A stretch of DNA of 38,440 nucleotides from Deltaproteobacteria bacterium Ga0077539 (GCA_001465015.1 LNEO01000176.1:1-38440), one strand, 5' to 3'; positions 25,932 through 34,912 are shown, counted from the first letter of the stretch. Notes: generated from the letters alone by a model not told the origin. A program made the numbers and translations.

Positions 25932-27230
25932 TCAGTGAGTGTTCGAGAGCGACAGGTTGATCGCGAACGATCCATCGCGGTTGGTGGGGCGATCGGGGTC
26001 GAGCAGCTGGTTGCCCTGGTCGACGACCACGACGAGGACGCGCTCGTCTCCGGGGCCGAGCTCCATCGTGGTGGACCACTCGCCCTCGTTGACGGGCGGC
26101 GAAGGCGCGCGTCCCCGGTCGCGATCAAACGCGTCGAGCCTCTGCGCGGCCACGGTCCAGCGTCGCCAGGGGGCGCCGTGAAACCAGAGAGAGAGCGTTC
26201 CTTGGCGCAGGCCGCCGAGATCGACCGCGACGAAGGCTGCTCCACCTTGCGGCAGCGGTCGCTCCGAGCGAACCCACTCGGGCAGATCGCGCGCAGAAAT
26301 CGTGCGAAGCGGCTCTGCGGCGAGCCTTGCGAGCGCGCGAAAGCCCACCGTGTCGAAGCGATCGCCGGGCGTCCCTGCGACGGCCCGAGCGGTGGCGTAG
26401 TCGAGGAGAAAGCCGTCGAGCCCGCCGGGCTCCGAGCGCAGCAGCCGACGGAGCACGTCGAACGAGTCCGGTTCGTCTTCGAGCCGCGCCGCGCCGCCTT
26501 CGGTGCGAGCGATCGGCGCGACCGCGAGCCCTCGCCACAGCGCGAGCGAGCCATCATCGTAGCGAGAGGCCAAGAGGTCGAAGAAGACCGCCTCGCCTCG
26601 CGCGGCTTCGTCGGTGCGGGCGTTGAAGATCCCGTTCGAAAGGTCACTCGCCGCACGGGTAAGGGCGTCTTCGTCCGCGCCTTCGCCGAGCACGCGCGCC
26701 GCGATGGCCGAGGCGAACGCGACGCGATAGGCGTTCGTCGTGCGTGCGTCCGCGGCCAGGAGCGACGCGTGCGCGACGCCCTCGGTGATCGCTCGACGAC
26801 GCTGCTGTGCAGAGAGTCCGCGTCGGACACGAACGACCGCCGCCGAGCAGTCCCACAGCTCGCCATAGTCGAGTCCGTCCGGCGCGACGCTGACGAAGCT
26901 GGTCTCGTCGGTGAGGTAGATGTCGAGCTCGGGGCCTCCGCCGCGGGTCGCGTCGAAGAGCGGCGCCGAGAATCGCAGACGGTCCACGATGGCCTCGTAG
27001 GCTCGCTCGGTCTCCCTGAGCGCTGAGACCAGCTCGTCGGCGCTCGTCGCCGCCTGCCCGTGAACACGCACCGGAACGCGCGTCCCCCGAAGGGAGCCCG
27101 GCATGACCTGCGGCCGCGAGGCGTCCAGCGGGATCGGCTGCCCGACAGGAAAATACCCGTAGCCAGGAGGGCCTACGAGCGCGGTCGCGGCGGCCAGGAG
27201 AGCCGCAATACCAGTGGGAAAGTGGCGCAT
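25932..27230 (-). CDS. Secreted protein resembling a metalloprotease without its zinc motif
   Basis: 432 aa from ATG 27230. The N-terminus is a signal peptide (IAALLAAATALVG). The central region looks like a gluzincin-type scaffold of the sort found in MXAN_6640-like proteins: ELDIYLTDETSFVSVAPDG, then AITEGVAHASLLAADART where HExxH would be expected, then GEAVFFDLLASRYDDGSL and a helical part. No HExxH is seen, so I infer a pseudo-peptidase. The C-terminal 130 residues form a beta-rich domain (LSLWFHGAPWRRWTV, RVLVVVVDQGNQLLDPDRP). A longer in-frame start at 27359 is rejected because it precedes the signal peptide. The gene is divergent from 27395. Confidence 0.7.
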   Translation of the reverse strand: MRHFPTGIAALLAAATALVGPPGYGYFPVGQPIPLDASRPQVMPGSLRGTRVPVRVHGQAATSADELVSALRETERAYEAIVDRLRFSAPLFDATRGGGPELDIYLTDETSFVSVAPDGLDYGELWDCSAAVVRVRRGLSAQQRRRAITEGVAHASLLAADARTTNAYRVAFASAIAARVLGEGADEDALTRAASDLSNGIFNARTDEAARGEAVFFDLLASRYDDGSLALWRGLAVAPIARTEGGAARLEDEPDSFDVLRRLLRSEPGGLDGFLLDYATARAVAGTPGDRFDTVGFRALARLAAEPLRTISARDLPEWVRSERPLPQGGAAFVAVDLGGLRQGTLSLWFHGAPWRRWTVAAQRLDAFDRDRGRAPSPPVNEGEWSTTMELGPGDERVLVVVVDQGNQLLDPDRPTNRDGSFAINLSLSNTH

Positions 27231-27394
27231 TGGTTCGTGCGGTCTACCCCTACGGAGTACCAGAGGAGCGGCTCCATAATCGAGCGGTCGCGGCGCTGTG
27301 TGACCGCTGATCGGCCAGAGGGCCTCCGGGCGCCGCGCAGAGTTGCGCGAAAAATTCACGCAGAATCGCGGAATCGAACTATCGTCACCGCTCG
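27231..27394. promoter_or_regulatory. Divergent intergenic region (164 nt)
   Basis: The gap separates the divergent secreted-protein gene and V4R-like gene and should hold both promoters. An inverted repeat AGCGGTC (27283-27289)/GACCGCT (27302-27308) with a 12-nt spacer could be an operator. The only AT-richer stretch is CGAAAAATTCAC near 27348-27359. No convincing -35/-10 pair is visible. Confidence 0.35.
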
Positions 27395-27955
27395 ATGGCC
27401 GTTCGTTCCGTTGACCTCCGCGGCGCGCTCGTCGCGGACCTATCGAAGGGGAGCCTTCGTTCTCGCGACGACCGAGCGTTGCTCGCGATTCCAGTCGACG
27501 CGCTCGGCGCGGCGCTCGGCGCGGGCGGTCCCGACGCGGTGCGCGCCCTCGGCGACGCGCTCGGCGCTGCGCTCGAGGCGCCAGCCCGCGAGGCGCTCGC
27601 GTCGCTCGACGACGCGTCGGCCGCGGACGTGGCGTACGCGATCAACGCGGCGCTCGCGCGCTTCGGGTTCGGTCGCGTCGCGTTCGAGCAGTGGGGGGAC
27701 GCGCTCGTCGCCCGCTGGGACGGAGCCCCCGCGAATCGTGGACCGTTGGCGGACCTGTGCGCTTTGGCCCTCGCGCGGTGCCTGAGCGCGCTCACCGCGA
27801 GCGCCGCGACCGCCGTGGTCGTCGAGAGCGAGCCGGCGTTTCGCGTGCTGATCGCCGCGGAATCTGTGTGCGAATACGTCCGGACCGCCAGCTCGACAGG
27901 CCAATCGACGATGGCTGACGTGCTCGGCAAGCTCGTCGCGGAGGCCTCGTCGTGA
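27395..27955 (+). CDS. Small V4R-like (4-vinyl-reductase-like) protein
   Basis: 186 aa, cytosolic. The C-terminal half matches the V4R/hydrocarbon-binding layout: FGFGRVAFEQWGDALVARWDGAP, a Cys-containing helix (DLCALALARCLSALT), a VVVESEP strand, and a final ESVCEYV strand where V4R proteins end with C.F. This is my pattern reading, not a proven match. V4R domains bind small hydrophobic molecules or metals via cysteines and act in NtrC-like regulators, BchJ and TRAPP-like scaffolds. The stop overlaps the next start (GTGA, 27952-27955), so it is coupled to the Pro/Ala-repeat protein. Confidence 0.6.
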   Translation: MAVRSVDLRGALVADLSKGSLRSRDDRALLAIPVDALGAALGAGGPDAVRALGDALGAALEAPAREALASLDDASAADVAYAINAALARFGFGRVAFEQWGDALVARWDGAPANRGPLADLCALALARCLSALTASAATAVVVESEPAFRVLIAAESVCEYVRTASSTGQSTMADVLGKLVAEASS

Positions 27956-28971
27956 ACACTTCAGAGAAGATCGCCGCGCTCGAAGCGTTGTTGGTTCGTG
28001 TGCAGAAGCGCGCGGAGGCTCCCCGGCCCAAGCGCGAGAGAACGGCAGTGTTCGCTGCGGAGTCCGCCGAGGCCCCGCCCGCCACCGCGCAGCCCGTCGT
28101 CGAAGCGCCCAAGGTCGAAGCGCCCAAGGTGGCTCCGATCGCCGCTCCAGTGCCTCCGACCACCGCAAGCAAAGCGGGAGCGTCTCCGACTGGAGCGTAC
28201 GTCGCCAAGGGTGGGATGTCCGAGGAGCTCCCGGACTTCATCCTCGAAGACGAAGAGGAAGAAGAGTTCGACGAGTCCCAGCAGGACGCCGCGCTCGAGC
28301 TCGAGGACGGCGCGACGTCGGCTGATTCAGACGCCCAAGAGCTGGAGATTCCCTCGCGTCCTTCGGTCGCGTCGCTCAAGGCTGTCAACGTGCGCGCGCC
28401 GATCGAGCTCGACACGAGCTCGGACGGCGACATCGAGATCGAACACACGCCCCTCGCGAGCGCAGTGCCTTCTGCGGTCGACGAGGCGACGGCGCGCGAG
28501 CTCGAGCGGTTGCCGGGTATTTCGTCGCTGGACGCGGACTTCGAGCTCGGCCCGATCGCTTCGGCCGCCACCCAGTCGCCAGCGATCCCGCTCGCTGTTT
28601 CGAAGCCGGTCATCGCCCCGACTCCCATCGCGCCCGCGGTCCCATCGCCGCCGGCCCCTCCCGTCGTTGCAGCACCCGTTGTTGCGCCGCCCGTTGTTGC
28701 GCCACCCGTGGTTGCGCCGCCCGTTGTTGCTCCGCCCGTTGTTGCGCCGCCCGTTGTCGCAGCGCCCGTTGTTGCGCCGCCTCCGACCGCAGCGCCGGTC
28801 GTGGCCCAGAGCAAGCCAGTCGTCGCGGCTCCGAGCGCTCCCGTCGTTCACGAAGCGACCTCGCTCCCCGACGCTGCGGTGATCGTCGCTGAAGGCGCCG
28901 TGGCCCCGCCGGCGCCGTCCACCTTTGTGGGAATGCTCCGTCGCTCGATGGCGCTTCGAGTCCGCTCGTGA
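27952..28971 (+). CDS. Pro/Ala/Val-repeat protein with N-terminal coiled-coil-like helix
   Basis: 339 aa. The N-terminal helix (STEKIAALEALLVRVQKRA type, residues 3-22) is followed by a disordered Pro/Ala region. An acidic run rich in Glu/Asp (about 97-108) and acidic short motifs come next, then eight 5-residue repeats of PVVAP type at 237-276. The end is a basic short segment (VGMLRRSMALRVRS). No signal peptide or transmembrane helix is present, so it is probably a cytosolic scaffold or adaptor. GTG 27952 overlaps the V4R-like gene stop, and its own stop overlaps the SDR start, placing it in the middle of a three-gene coupled unit. No family recognised. Confidence 0.75.
   Translation: MNTSEKIAALEALLVRVQKRAEAPRPKRERTAVFAAESAEAPPATAQPVVEAPKVEAPKVAPIAAPVPPTTASKAGASPTGAYVAKGGMSEELPDFILEDEEEEEFDESQQDAALELEDGATSADSDAQELEIPSRPSVASLKAVNVRAPIELDTSSDGDIEIEHTPLASAVPSAVDEATARELERLPGISSLDADFELGPIASAATQSPAIPLAVSKPVIAPTPIAPAVPSPPAPPVVAAPVVAPPVVAPPVVAPPVVAPPVVAPPVVAAPVVAPPPTAAPVVAQSKPVVAAPSAPVVHEATSLPDAAVIVAEGAVAPPAPSTFVGMLRRSMALRVRS
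28660..28779 (+). repeat. Eight tandem 15-bp repeats encoding Pro-Val-Val-Ala-Pro/Ala
   Basis: CCCGTTGTTGCGCCG-type units are repeated eight times with few changes (units one and seven end in GCA/GCG). They encode a stiff Pro/Val/Ala spacer. The near-identity at the DNA level implies recent slippage. Confidence 0.9.
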
Positions 28972-29813
28972 GTCGCGACCTCGAAGGCAAGACCTTCATG
29001 GTCACTGGCGCGTCCTCGGGCGTTGGCCTGGTGACGGCTCGCGAGCTCGCTGCGCGCGGAGGCTACGTCGTGCTCGCCGTTCGCAGCGCGTCGAAGGCGA
29101 CTTCCCTCGTCGAAGAGCTGCGCGCCAACGGGGGAGCCTGCGAGGTCCTCTCGATCGACGTATCGGACCTCTCTTCCGTTCGCGCCGCGGCGGATCAGTA
29201 CCTCGCGTCGGGACGCGCGCTCGACGTGCTCGTCAACAACGCGGGAATGGCTGGTCAACGAGGGCTGAGCAAGGACGGCTTCGAGCTCACCTTCGCGACC
29301 AATCACCTCGGACACTTCTTGTTGACCGAGAAGCTGATGCCGTTGCTGAAGGCGAGCGCTCAGGGGCGGCTCGTCAACGTCTCGTCGGAGGCGCACTACC
29401 GACCGAAGACGCTCGATTGGGAGGCGCTGCGGCGGCCGACCGTCAGCGTCTCGGGCATGGACGAGTACGGCGTGAGCAAGCTCTGCAACGTGCTGCACGC
29501 GGCAGAGCTCGCGCGTCGCCTGACGGGGACGAAGGTGACGACCTACTCGCTGCACCCGGGCGTGGTGGCGACGGACGTTTGGCGAAAGGTTCCATCGCCG
29601 ATCGCGTGGGTGATGAAGCGCTTCATGTTGACCCCCGAGCAGGGCGCGCGCACGCAGCTGCGATGCGCGGCAGACCCTGCGCTGTCGACGGAGACCGGCC
29701 TCTACTACGACTCGGAGCGCGTCAAAGAGCCGAGCCGACTGGCGAAGGACCCCGCGCTCGCGAAAGAGCTGTGGGACCGCAGCGCCGAGTGGGTCTCGGG
29801 ATTTCTTCACTGA
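28968..29813 (+). CDS. Short-chain dehydrogenase/reductase (retinol-dehydrogenase-like)
   Basis: 281 aa classical SDR. The cofactor loop is TGASSGVG (13-20), NNAG is at 90-93, catalytic Ser140 is in NVSS, and the YxxxK pair is Tyr167/Lys171 (YGVSK), followed by LHPGVVATDV. The HLGHFLLTEKL block and overall length match the RDH/WWOX-type SDR branch, which favours hydrophobic alcohol, ketone or retinoid-like substrates. The C-terminal LYYDSERVKEPS is also typical. GTG 28968 overlaps the previous stop (GTGA), so it is coupled to the two upstream genes. The V4R-like first gene would fit a hydrophobic small-molecule theme, but that is only inference. Confidence 0.9.
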   Translation: MSRDLEGKTFMVTGASSGVGLVTARELAARGGYVVLAVRSASKATSLVEELRANGGACEVLSIDVSDLSSVRAAADQYLASGRALDVLVNNAGMAGQRGLSKDGFELTFATNHLGHFLLTEKLMPLLKASAQGRLVNVSSEAHYRPKTLDWEALRRPTVSVSGMDEYGVSKLCNVLHAAELARRLTGTKVTTYSLHPGVVATDVWRKVPSPIAWVMKRFMLTPEQGARTQLRCAADPALSTETGLYYDSERVKEPSRLAKDPALAKELWDRSAEWVSGFLH

Positions 29814-29857
29814 ACCGCAGGTCCGTCGGGGCTTTCGTTGCGATACCGTCGCGAGCG

Positions 29858-31792
29858 ATGAGTCACTCGAAGGTGTTCGCGCTGCTCGCGCTCGCATCCG
29901 TCTCTCTCTCTGCGTGCCCGTCACCGACGCCTCCCGCGGACGTCGCGACGCTAGACAGCGCAGGGATGGACGTCGTTTCGCTGGACGCTGACGGGAGCGC
30001 CGAGGACGCGAGCGTCTCGGACATCGTCGCGCCCGACGTCTCATCGTGCACGTTTGCTGGCGCGGCCGAGCCGATGATCCCAGACCCGGCGCGATACACG
30101 CCGCGCTGGGCGTTCGAGCCGTGGATCTCGAAGGACATCTCGGACACGGCCGACACGTACGCGTTCGTGCAGGGCTTTCGCGACCGTGACATCCCCGTGG
30201 GCGTGGTGGTGCTCGATAGCCCGTGGGAGACGCACTACAACACGTTTGTTCCCAGCGACGAGCAGTACCCGATGTTCTCGCGGCTGGTGTCGGACCTGCG
30301 CGCGATGAACATCCGCACGGTGCTCTGGGTCACACAGATGGTCAACACCCGCGGGTTCGACGCGGAGGCGGGCTCGAGGATCACTTACGCGAATATGAGC
30401 CCCAATTATCAAGAGGGCCGGCGCTGCGGCTTCTACATCAACAACGGCGCCCGCTACTCGTGGTGGAAGGGGGAGGGATCCGGCGTAGATTTCTTCAACG
30501 CTCGGGCCCGCGCCTGGTGGCACGCGCAGCAGAACGCCGTGCTCGACATGGGCGTCGCCGGGTGGAAGCTCGACTTCGGCGAGGAGTACATCACCACGCC
30601 CACCGTCGAGACGGCGATGGGCCCGCAGCCGCGTCAGCGATACAGCGAGGAGTACTACCGAGACTTTCTCGCGTACGGCGTGCAGCGGCGCGGCCGCGAA
30701 GAGTTCGTGACGATGGTGCGGCCGTACGACAGGTCCTACGGGTATCCCGGGCGGTTCTTCGCGCGGGCAGAGCACGCGCCGGTGGGCTGGGTCGGCGACA
30801 ACCGTCGCGACTGGGTCGGCCTCGCCGACGCGATGGATCACATCTTTCGCTCGGCGCGCGCGGGCTACGTGATGCTCGGCTCGGACATCGGCGGCTACCT
30901 CGACCGCGACGATGAAAACCTCACCGGACCGGTGATCCCTTTCGACTCGGCGAACTTCGCGCGGTGGACGGCGGCCGCCGGGCTCATGCCGTTCTTTCAG
31001 CTGCACGGGCGCGCGAACCTCACGCCGTGGACCGTGCCCGATCGCACGACAGAGATCGTCGCGGTCTATCGGTACTGGTCCAAGCTGCACCACGAGCTGG
31101 TTCCGTTCTTCTTCTCGCTCGCGCAAGAGACCTACGCGGGGCGCGCGATGAACATCATTCGTCCGGTGGGAGACATGCCGTCGTGGGAAGGCGATTATCG
31201 CTTCCAAGTGGGCGACGCTTTTCTCGTGGCGCCCATCCTCGACGCGACGGGGCGGCGCAACGTCGCGCTGCCCGCAGGCGCGCGCTGGTACGACTGGTGG
31301 GATCCGACCGCGCCGGCCGCCAATGGAGGCACGACGCTCATGAACGTCGACGCCACCAACCTCCAACGTGTGCCGGTCTACCTGCGCGAGGGCGCGATCG
31401 TCCCGGCGACCGTCAGCGACGCGCTCACGGGGCTCGGAACGACGGCGTCCATGGGCGCGACCACGATCCTCGCGGTCCCTCCGGCCGCCGGGTCGACGAG
31501 CACGTTTTCGCTGCACAAAGACGGGATGAACGACCGCGCCACGCTCACCACGCGCAGCACTGGGACGACCCAGGTGAGCCTCGAGGTCGCGCAGCTCACG
31601 GGCACGATCATCTGGCACGTTCGCGGCGGGGTTCGACCGACGGGCGTGATGGCTGGCGCCTCTGCGCTCGCTTCGGTCGCTGATCGCGCAGCGTTCGACG
31701 CGGCCATGGAGGGGTGGTTCGTCGACGCCCAGCAGGTGCTCTGGATCAAGGCCCGCTCGATGGGCGCGCTCACGGTCACGATCGCGCGCTGA
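29858..31792 (+). CDS. Glycoside hydrolase family 31 lipoprotein
   Basis: 644 aa. The signal peptide ends in lipobox SLSAC (Cys20), followed by an Asp/Ala/Ser-rich linker. The GH31 (beta/alpha)8 barrel starts at about 85 (VVVLDSPWETHYNTF). The catalytic nucleophile is Asp239 in GWKLDFGEEY and the acid/base is Asp314 in WVGDNRRDW. The LGSDIGGYLDRDDENLTG and FFQLHGRANLTPWT blocks match the family. KLDFGE is typical of the alpha-xylosidase/sulfoquinovosidase/alpha-glucosidase branches. The usual N-terminal beta domain seems to be missing or short. The C-terminal part is beta-rich. The substrate is not determinable; cell-surface alpha-glycan hydrolysis is likely. Confidence 0.9.
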   Translation: MSHSKVFALLALASVSLSACPSPTPPADVATLDSAGMDVVSLDADGSAEDASVSDIVAPDVSSCTFAGAAEPMIPDPARYTPRWAFEPWISKDISDTADTYAFVQGFRDRDIPVGVVVLDSPWETHYNTFVPSDEQYPMFSRLVSDLRAMNIRTVLWVTQMVNTRGFDAEAGSRITYANMSPNYQEGRRCGFYINNGARYSWWKGEGSGVDFFNARARAWWHAQQNAVLDMGVAGWKLDFGEEYITTPTVETAMGPQPRQRYSEEYYRDFLAYGVQRRGREEFVTMVRPYDRSYGYPGRFFARAEHAPVGWVGDNRRDWVGLADAMDHIFRSARAGYVMLGSDIGGYLDRDDENLTGPVIPFDSANFARWTAAAGLMPFFQLHGRANLTPWTVPDRTTEIVAVYRYWSKLHHELVPFFFSLAQETYAGRAMNIIRPVGDMPSWEGDYRFQVGDAFLVAPILDATGRRNVALPAGARWYDWWDPTAPAANGGTTLMNVDATNLQRVPVYLREGAIVPATVSDALTGLGTTASMGATTILAVPPAAGSTSTFSLHKDGMNDRATLTTRSTGTTQVSLEVAQLTGTIIWHVRGGVRPTGVMAGASALASVADRAAFDAAMEGWFVDAQQVLWIKARSMGALTVTIAR

Positions 31793-31862
31793 TCGACGTG
31801 CTCGTGCGCGCTCGCAGCCTCCGCGGTGAAACATCGGGCGATGTCCGGTGTCCGAGCCCTTC

Positions 31863-32948
31863 ATGGCTCGGATCTCTCTCCAGTGGGGCGTCTTTTCAGC
31901 GGCGCTGGGAATCGTTGTATCGCTCCTGACGCGCGATGCGTCCGCGCAGTGCGCGGTGACCGGCGTCACGTCGGTGCGTGGGCTTCGTGTGGGGTCCGTG
32001 GGGCCGCTCGATGTCGAGCAGTCGATGGTCACGACCTTCGAGGGAGCGCGGGCCACGGTCGAGGGGCGGTCGCCGCTTGCGTTTCGTGGCGTGGCCGCGC
32101 CGGGTGCGGTCGCGCTGTACCTGCGCGAAGGCGCGTTGTTGGGCGCGCTCGTGGGCGCCGCGAAGGGCGTGAGCGTCGAGGTCGAGCGCGGCGAACGCGA
32201 CGCGGTGATCGCCACGCTGCGCGGCGAAAACGGGCTCGTTGTGCGATCGATCCGCGTTCCGTGCGCGTTGCTCGAGACGACCCGGGCGCGCGAGCCGCGG
32301 ACTGCTGCCCCGCGACCGGCGTTCTCCGTCGATGCACGGTGGCGGACCGACGGGACGGCGCGCGAAGAATGGCGATGCGCGAGCGATCGTCCCGGAGTCC
32401 GCGCCTGCACGCCGATTCGAGGACGATGCAACCCCGTCGGGGATGGTTCGGTGTGTGGCTATCACCCTCGGGCGCGCTCGCTGGTGCTTCGCGCGAGGCC
32501 CGACCTGCGAAGCGCTTCGGTGACCGTCGAGGCGACGAGGGACATCTCCTTCGCGGACGACAGCGGACACGGCGAGTGGCTGCGAGTCTTTTCTCGAGAC
32601 TCGAACGATCGCGAAGACCTCGTCGTGCACGGGTGGGTGCGCCGCGCGGACGTGCGGTGGTCGCAGGAGGTTCCTCCGGCGTACTACACGAGGGTCGGGA
32701 TGATTGGCCGCATCGGAGAGGTGCTGCCGGTCGGCGCGCGCTCGGGGTTTGTCGCGCTCGCCGCGGGCAGCGCAGTGCTGAACGAATCGGGCGTCGAGTG
32801 GGCCAGGAGCGTCGCGCCGCTCTGCGCCGCGGCGACGCAGCGCGCGCCCGGCGAAAACGTGAGGCTCGCGCTCGCTCCCGTGGTGTCCCGCCACTCGGGC
32901 GCGTGGGTGGCGGCGACCTCGGCGCGTTGGGTCGATCGTTGTCCGTGA
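31863..32948 (+). CDS. Secreted protein of unknown function with SH3-like C-terminal segment
   Basis: 361 aa from ATG 31863; a GTG at 31848 is also in frame. The signal peptide (VFSAALGIVVSLLTRDASAQ) predicts export. The N-terminal third is beta-rich (FRGVAAPGAVALYLREGALL). The C-terminal part around residues 225-260 has GHGEWLRVFSRDSN and LVVHGWVRRADVRW, resembling bacterial SH3-like modules that bind cell-wall glycans or proteins. Six cysteines in the middle region (RCASDRPGVRACTPIRGRC) could form disulfides. I do not recognise a family. The gene lies 70 nt after the GH31 gene and nearly abuts the DUF2330 gene. Confidence 0.75.
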   Translation: MARISLQWGVFSAALGIVVSLLTRDASAQCAVTGVTSVRGLRVGSVGPLDVEQSMVTTFEGARATVEGRSPLAFRGVAAPGAVALYLREGALLGALVGAAKGVSVEVERGERDAVIATLRGENGLVVRSIRVPCALLETTRAREPRTAAPRPAFSVDARWRTDGTAREEWRCASDRPGVRACTPIRGRCNPVGDGSVCGYHPRARSLVLRARPDLRSASVTVEATRDISFADDSGHGEWLRVFSRDSNDREDLVVHGWVRRADVRWSQEVPPAYYTRVGMIGRIGEVLPVGARSGFVALAAGSAVLNESGVEWARSVAPLCAAATQRAPGENVRLALAPVVSRHSGAWVAATSARWVDRCP

Positions 32949-32983
32949 CAGAGCGAGGCGCGGAGATTTGGTACCCTCTGCGC

Positions 32984-34096
32984 GTGCGTTCGTCGAAGGC
33001 GTTGTTGATCGCAGCGGCGATCGCCGTGGCTCCGTGGTCCCTGAGTCCGTCGCGCGCTCAGGCGTGCGCGCCCGCGCCGAGAGAGGGCGAGGTCGTGCGG
33101 ATCGCTGAAGAATCCGCGGTGATCTACTGGGATTCTGCGCGGCGGATCGAGCACTTTGTTCGTCGCGCGAGGTTCGACACGACCGCGTCGGACTTCGGGT
33201 TTCTCGTTCCGACGCCGACGTTGCCGACGCTCGCCGAAGCGTCGCAAGAGCTCTTCTCGACGCTCGATGACGTGATCAAGCCCGAGGTCCGCTACGAGTC
33301 TCGCACGCGGCTGGTTCCAGGCATTTCGTGCATGATGTTCATGATGAGCGCGAGCCGGGGCAGGGGCGCTGCGTCCTCTGCTGCTCCCGTGGCGCAAGCG
33401 CTCGACCCGGTCCGTGTGCTCGCGGCGCAGACCGTCGCCGGCTACGACGCGGTCGTGCTCGAAGCGGACAACGCCGACGCGCTCGCGCAGTGGCTCACGA
33501 CGCGCGGGTACGCCAACTCTCCGACGCTCCAGCGGTGGCTCGCTCCGTACGTGGCGCAGCGGTGGAAGATCACTGCATTTCGCGTGGCCAAGCCCGACGC
33601 GAACCGACCGGGGGCTCCTGCGACCTCACCGGTGCGCATGACGTTCGCCGCCGAACGCCCGTTCTATCCGTATCGCGAGCCCGAGGATCAGCGCGCCGGC
33701 ACAGGCAGCGGGCGCACCCTTCGCGTGCACGTGCTCTCGACCGAGCGAATGCACGGGACCATCGGCGATCGCGGAGTCTGGCCAGGGCGAGTCCTGTACT
33801 CCAACACGCCGACCACCCTCGCAGCGCGCCTCGGGACGACGCTGGGCGCCGCGATCCCCGCGGGAACGTGGCTCACGACCTTCGACGATCGCTCGTCGCC
33901 GAGGCTGGGGACGGACGAAGTGTACTTCGCGTCGTCGAGCGATCGATCGCCAGTGATTCCTCCGGCGATCGTGCGCACGAACACCAACGAGATCCCGATT
34001 CCGCTCGATTGGGTGGCGCTGATCGGCTTCGTCCTGTGGGTCGTGTGGCGACGAGTCCGCAAGGCGAGGACTCGATCGGGTACAACCGCTTCATGA
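32984..34096 (+). CDS. DUF2330 family membrane-anchored exported protein
   Basis: 370 aa from GTG 32984. A signal peptide runs to about residue 26 (LLIAAAIAVAPWSLSPSRAQA), ending before CAPAP, the typical DUF2330 start. The family pattern EESAVIYWDSARRIEHFVRRARF, TTASDFGFLVPTPTLP follows. The C-terminal helix (DWVALIGFVLWVVWRRVRK) anchors the protein. Function unknown in the family; it is common in myxobacteria and planctomycetes. An in-frame GTG at 32945 overlaps the previous stop (GTGA) and would add 13 residues before the signal peptide, so coupling to the SH3-like gene is possible. The stop overlaps the next ATG (ATGA). Confidence 0.88.
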   Translation: MRSSKALLIAAAIAVAPWSLSPSRAQACAPAPREGEVVRIAEESAVIYWDSARRIEHFVRRARFDTTASDFGFLVPTPTLPTLAEASQELFSTLDDVIKPEVRYESRTRLVPGISCMMFMMSASRGRGAASSAAPVAQALDPVRVLAAQTVAGYDAVVLEADNADALAQWLTTRGYANSPTLQRWLAPYVAQRWKITAFRVAKPDANRPGAPATSPVRMTFAAERPFYPYREPEDQRAGTGSGRTLRVHVLSTERMHGTIGDRGVWPGRVLYSNTPTTLAARLGTTLGAAIPAGTWLTTFDDRSSPRLGTDEVYFASSSDRSPVIPPAIVRTNTNEIPIPLDWVALIGFVLWVVWRRVRKARTRSGTTAS

Positions 34097-34896
34097 CCGA
34101 TCGATCCTCACGCTCCATGCAGACCATCACTGTCGACGAGGTGCTCGAAGCGCTGTCCGAGGCTCCTGCAGCGGCGGTCGTCGCGTTCGACTGCGACGGG
34201 ACGCTGTGGTCCGGCGACGTGGGCGAAGACTGGTTCGTCGCCCTCATCGAGCGCGAGGGGCTCGCGAAGAGCGCCTCGGAGGCGATGCGCGCCGAGGCGG
34301 TCGCGCACGGTGTGCCTGTCGATTCGAAGAGCGATCGCGCGGTCGCAGAGGCGCTGTTGGCCGCGGCCAACGCGCATCGATACGACGAGCGGCGCTTGTA
34401 CGAGCTGATGGCATGGGCGGGCGCCGGGCGCACCGAGGCTGAAGTCGCGCGCATCATCGACGCCATGCTCGATCGCGTGGGATTGAGAGAGCGGCTCTAC
34501 GAAGAGACGCTCGCGATCATCCGCGCTGCGCTCGCCGATGGACGAAAGGCCGTCGCCGTGAGCGCCTCTCCGCGCGCGGTGGTCGAGGCGAGCCTCGCGT
34601 ACGTGGGCGTCGCCGCGACGGCGGTGTGCGCAGCGACGCAGGCGATCGACGGCGAAACGCTGCTGCCCTCGCTCTCGGCGCCGATGCCGTACGCCCACGG
34701 AAAGGTGGTCGGTCTTCGCGCGCTCATCGGCGACGCGCCCGTCGCGGTGGCGCTGGGAGACAGCGCGTTCGACCTCGAGATGTTGTCGCTCGCGACGCAG
34801 CCGCTCGCGGTGCGCCCCAAGCCCGCGCTTCGCGAGCAGGGAGGGGCGCTCTCTTCGCTGCGCGAGCTCGAGCGACGCGAGCGCCCTTCACGGTAG
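34093..34896 (+). CDS. HAD-superfamily phosphatase (SerB-like, IB type)
   Basis: 267 aa. Motif I is DCDGT with Asp33 nucleophile and Asp35 acid/base, motif II is [11 protein letters not shown], and motif IV is GDSAFDLEM near 219-227. The helical cap between motif I and II (about 45-140) is typical of subfamily IB phosphoserine/phosphorylcholine phosphatases. Substrate not determinable. ATG 34093 overlaps the DUF2330 stop by 4 nt; two ATGs (residues 1 and 9) are possible. A gap of 16 nt separates it from the glycine-rich protein gene, so it may belong to that transcript. Confidence 0.9.
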   Translation: MTDRSSRSMQTITVDEVLEALSEAPAAAVVAFDCDGTLWSGDVGEDWFVALIEREGLAKSASEAMRAEAVAHGVPVDSKSDRAVAEALLAAANAHRYDERRLYELMAWAGAGRTEAEVARIIDAMLDRVGLRERLYEETLAIIRAALADGRKAVAVSASPRAVVEASLAYVGVAATAVCAATQAIDGETLLPSLSAPMPYAHGKVVGLRALIGDAPVAVALGDSAFDLEMLSLATQPLAVRPKPALREQGGALSSLRELERRERPSR

Positions 34897-34912
34897 CGTT
34901 GCGATCGAATCG

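Noticed and set aside
30041..32431. Long minus-strand open frame opposite the GH31 gene
   Set aside because: It crosses two real plus-strand genes, is Arg/His-rich and has no family motif; the GH31 frame is certain.
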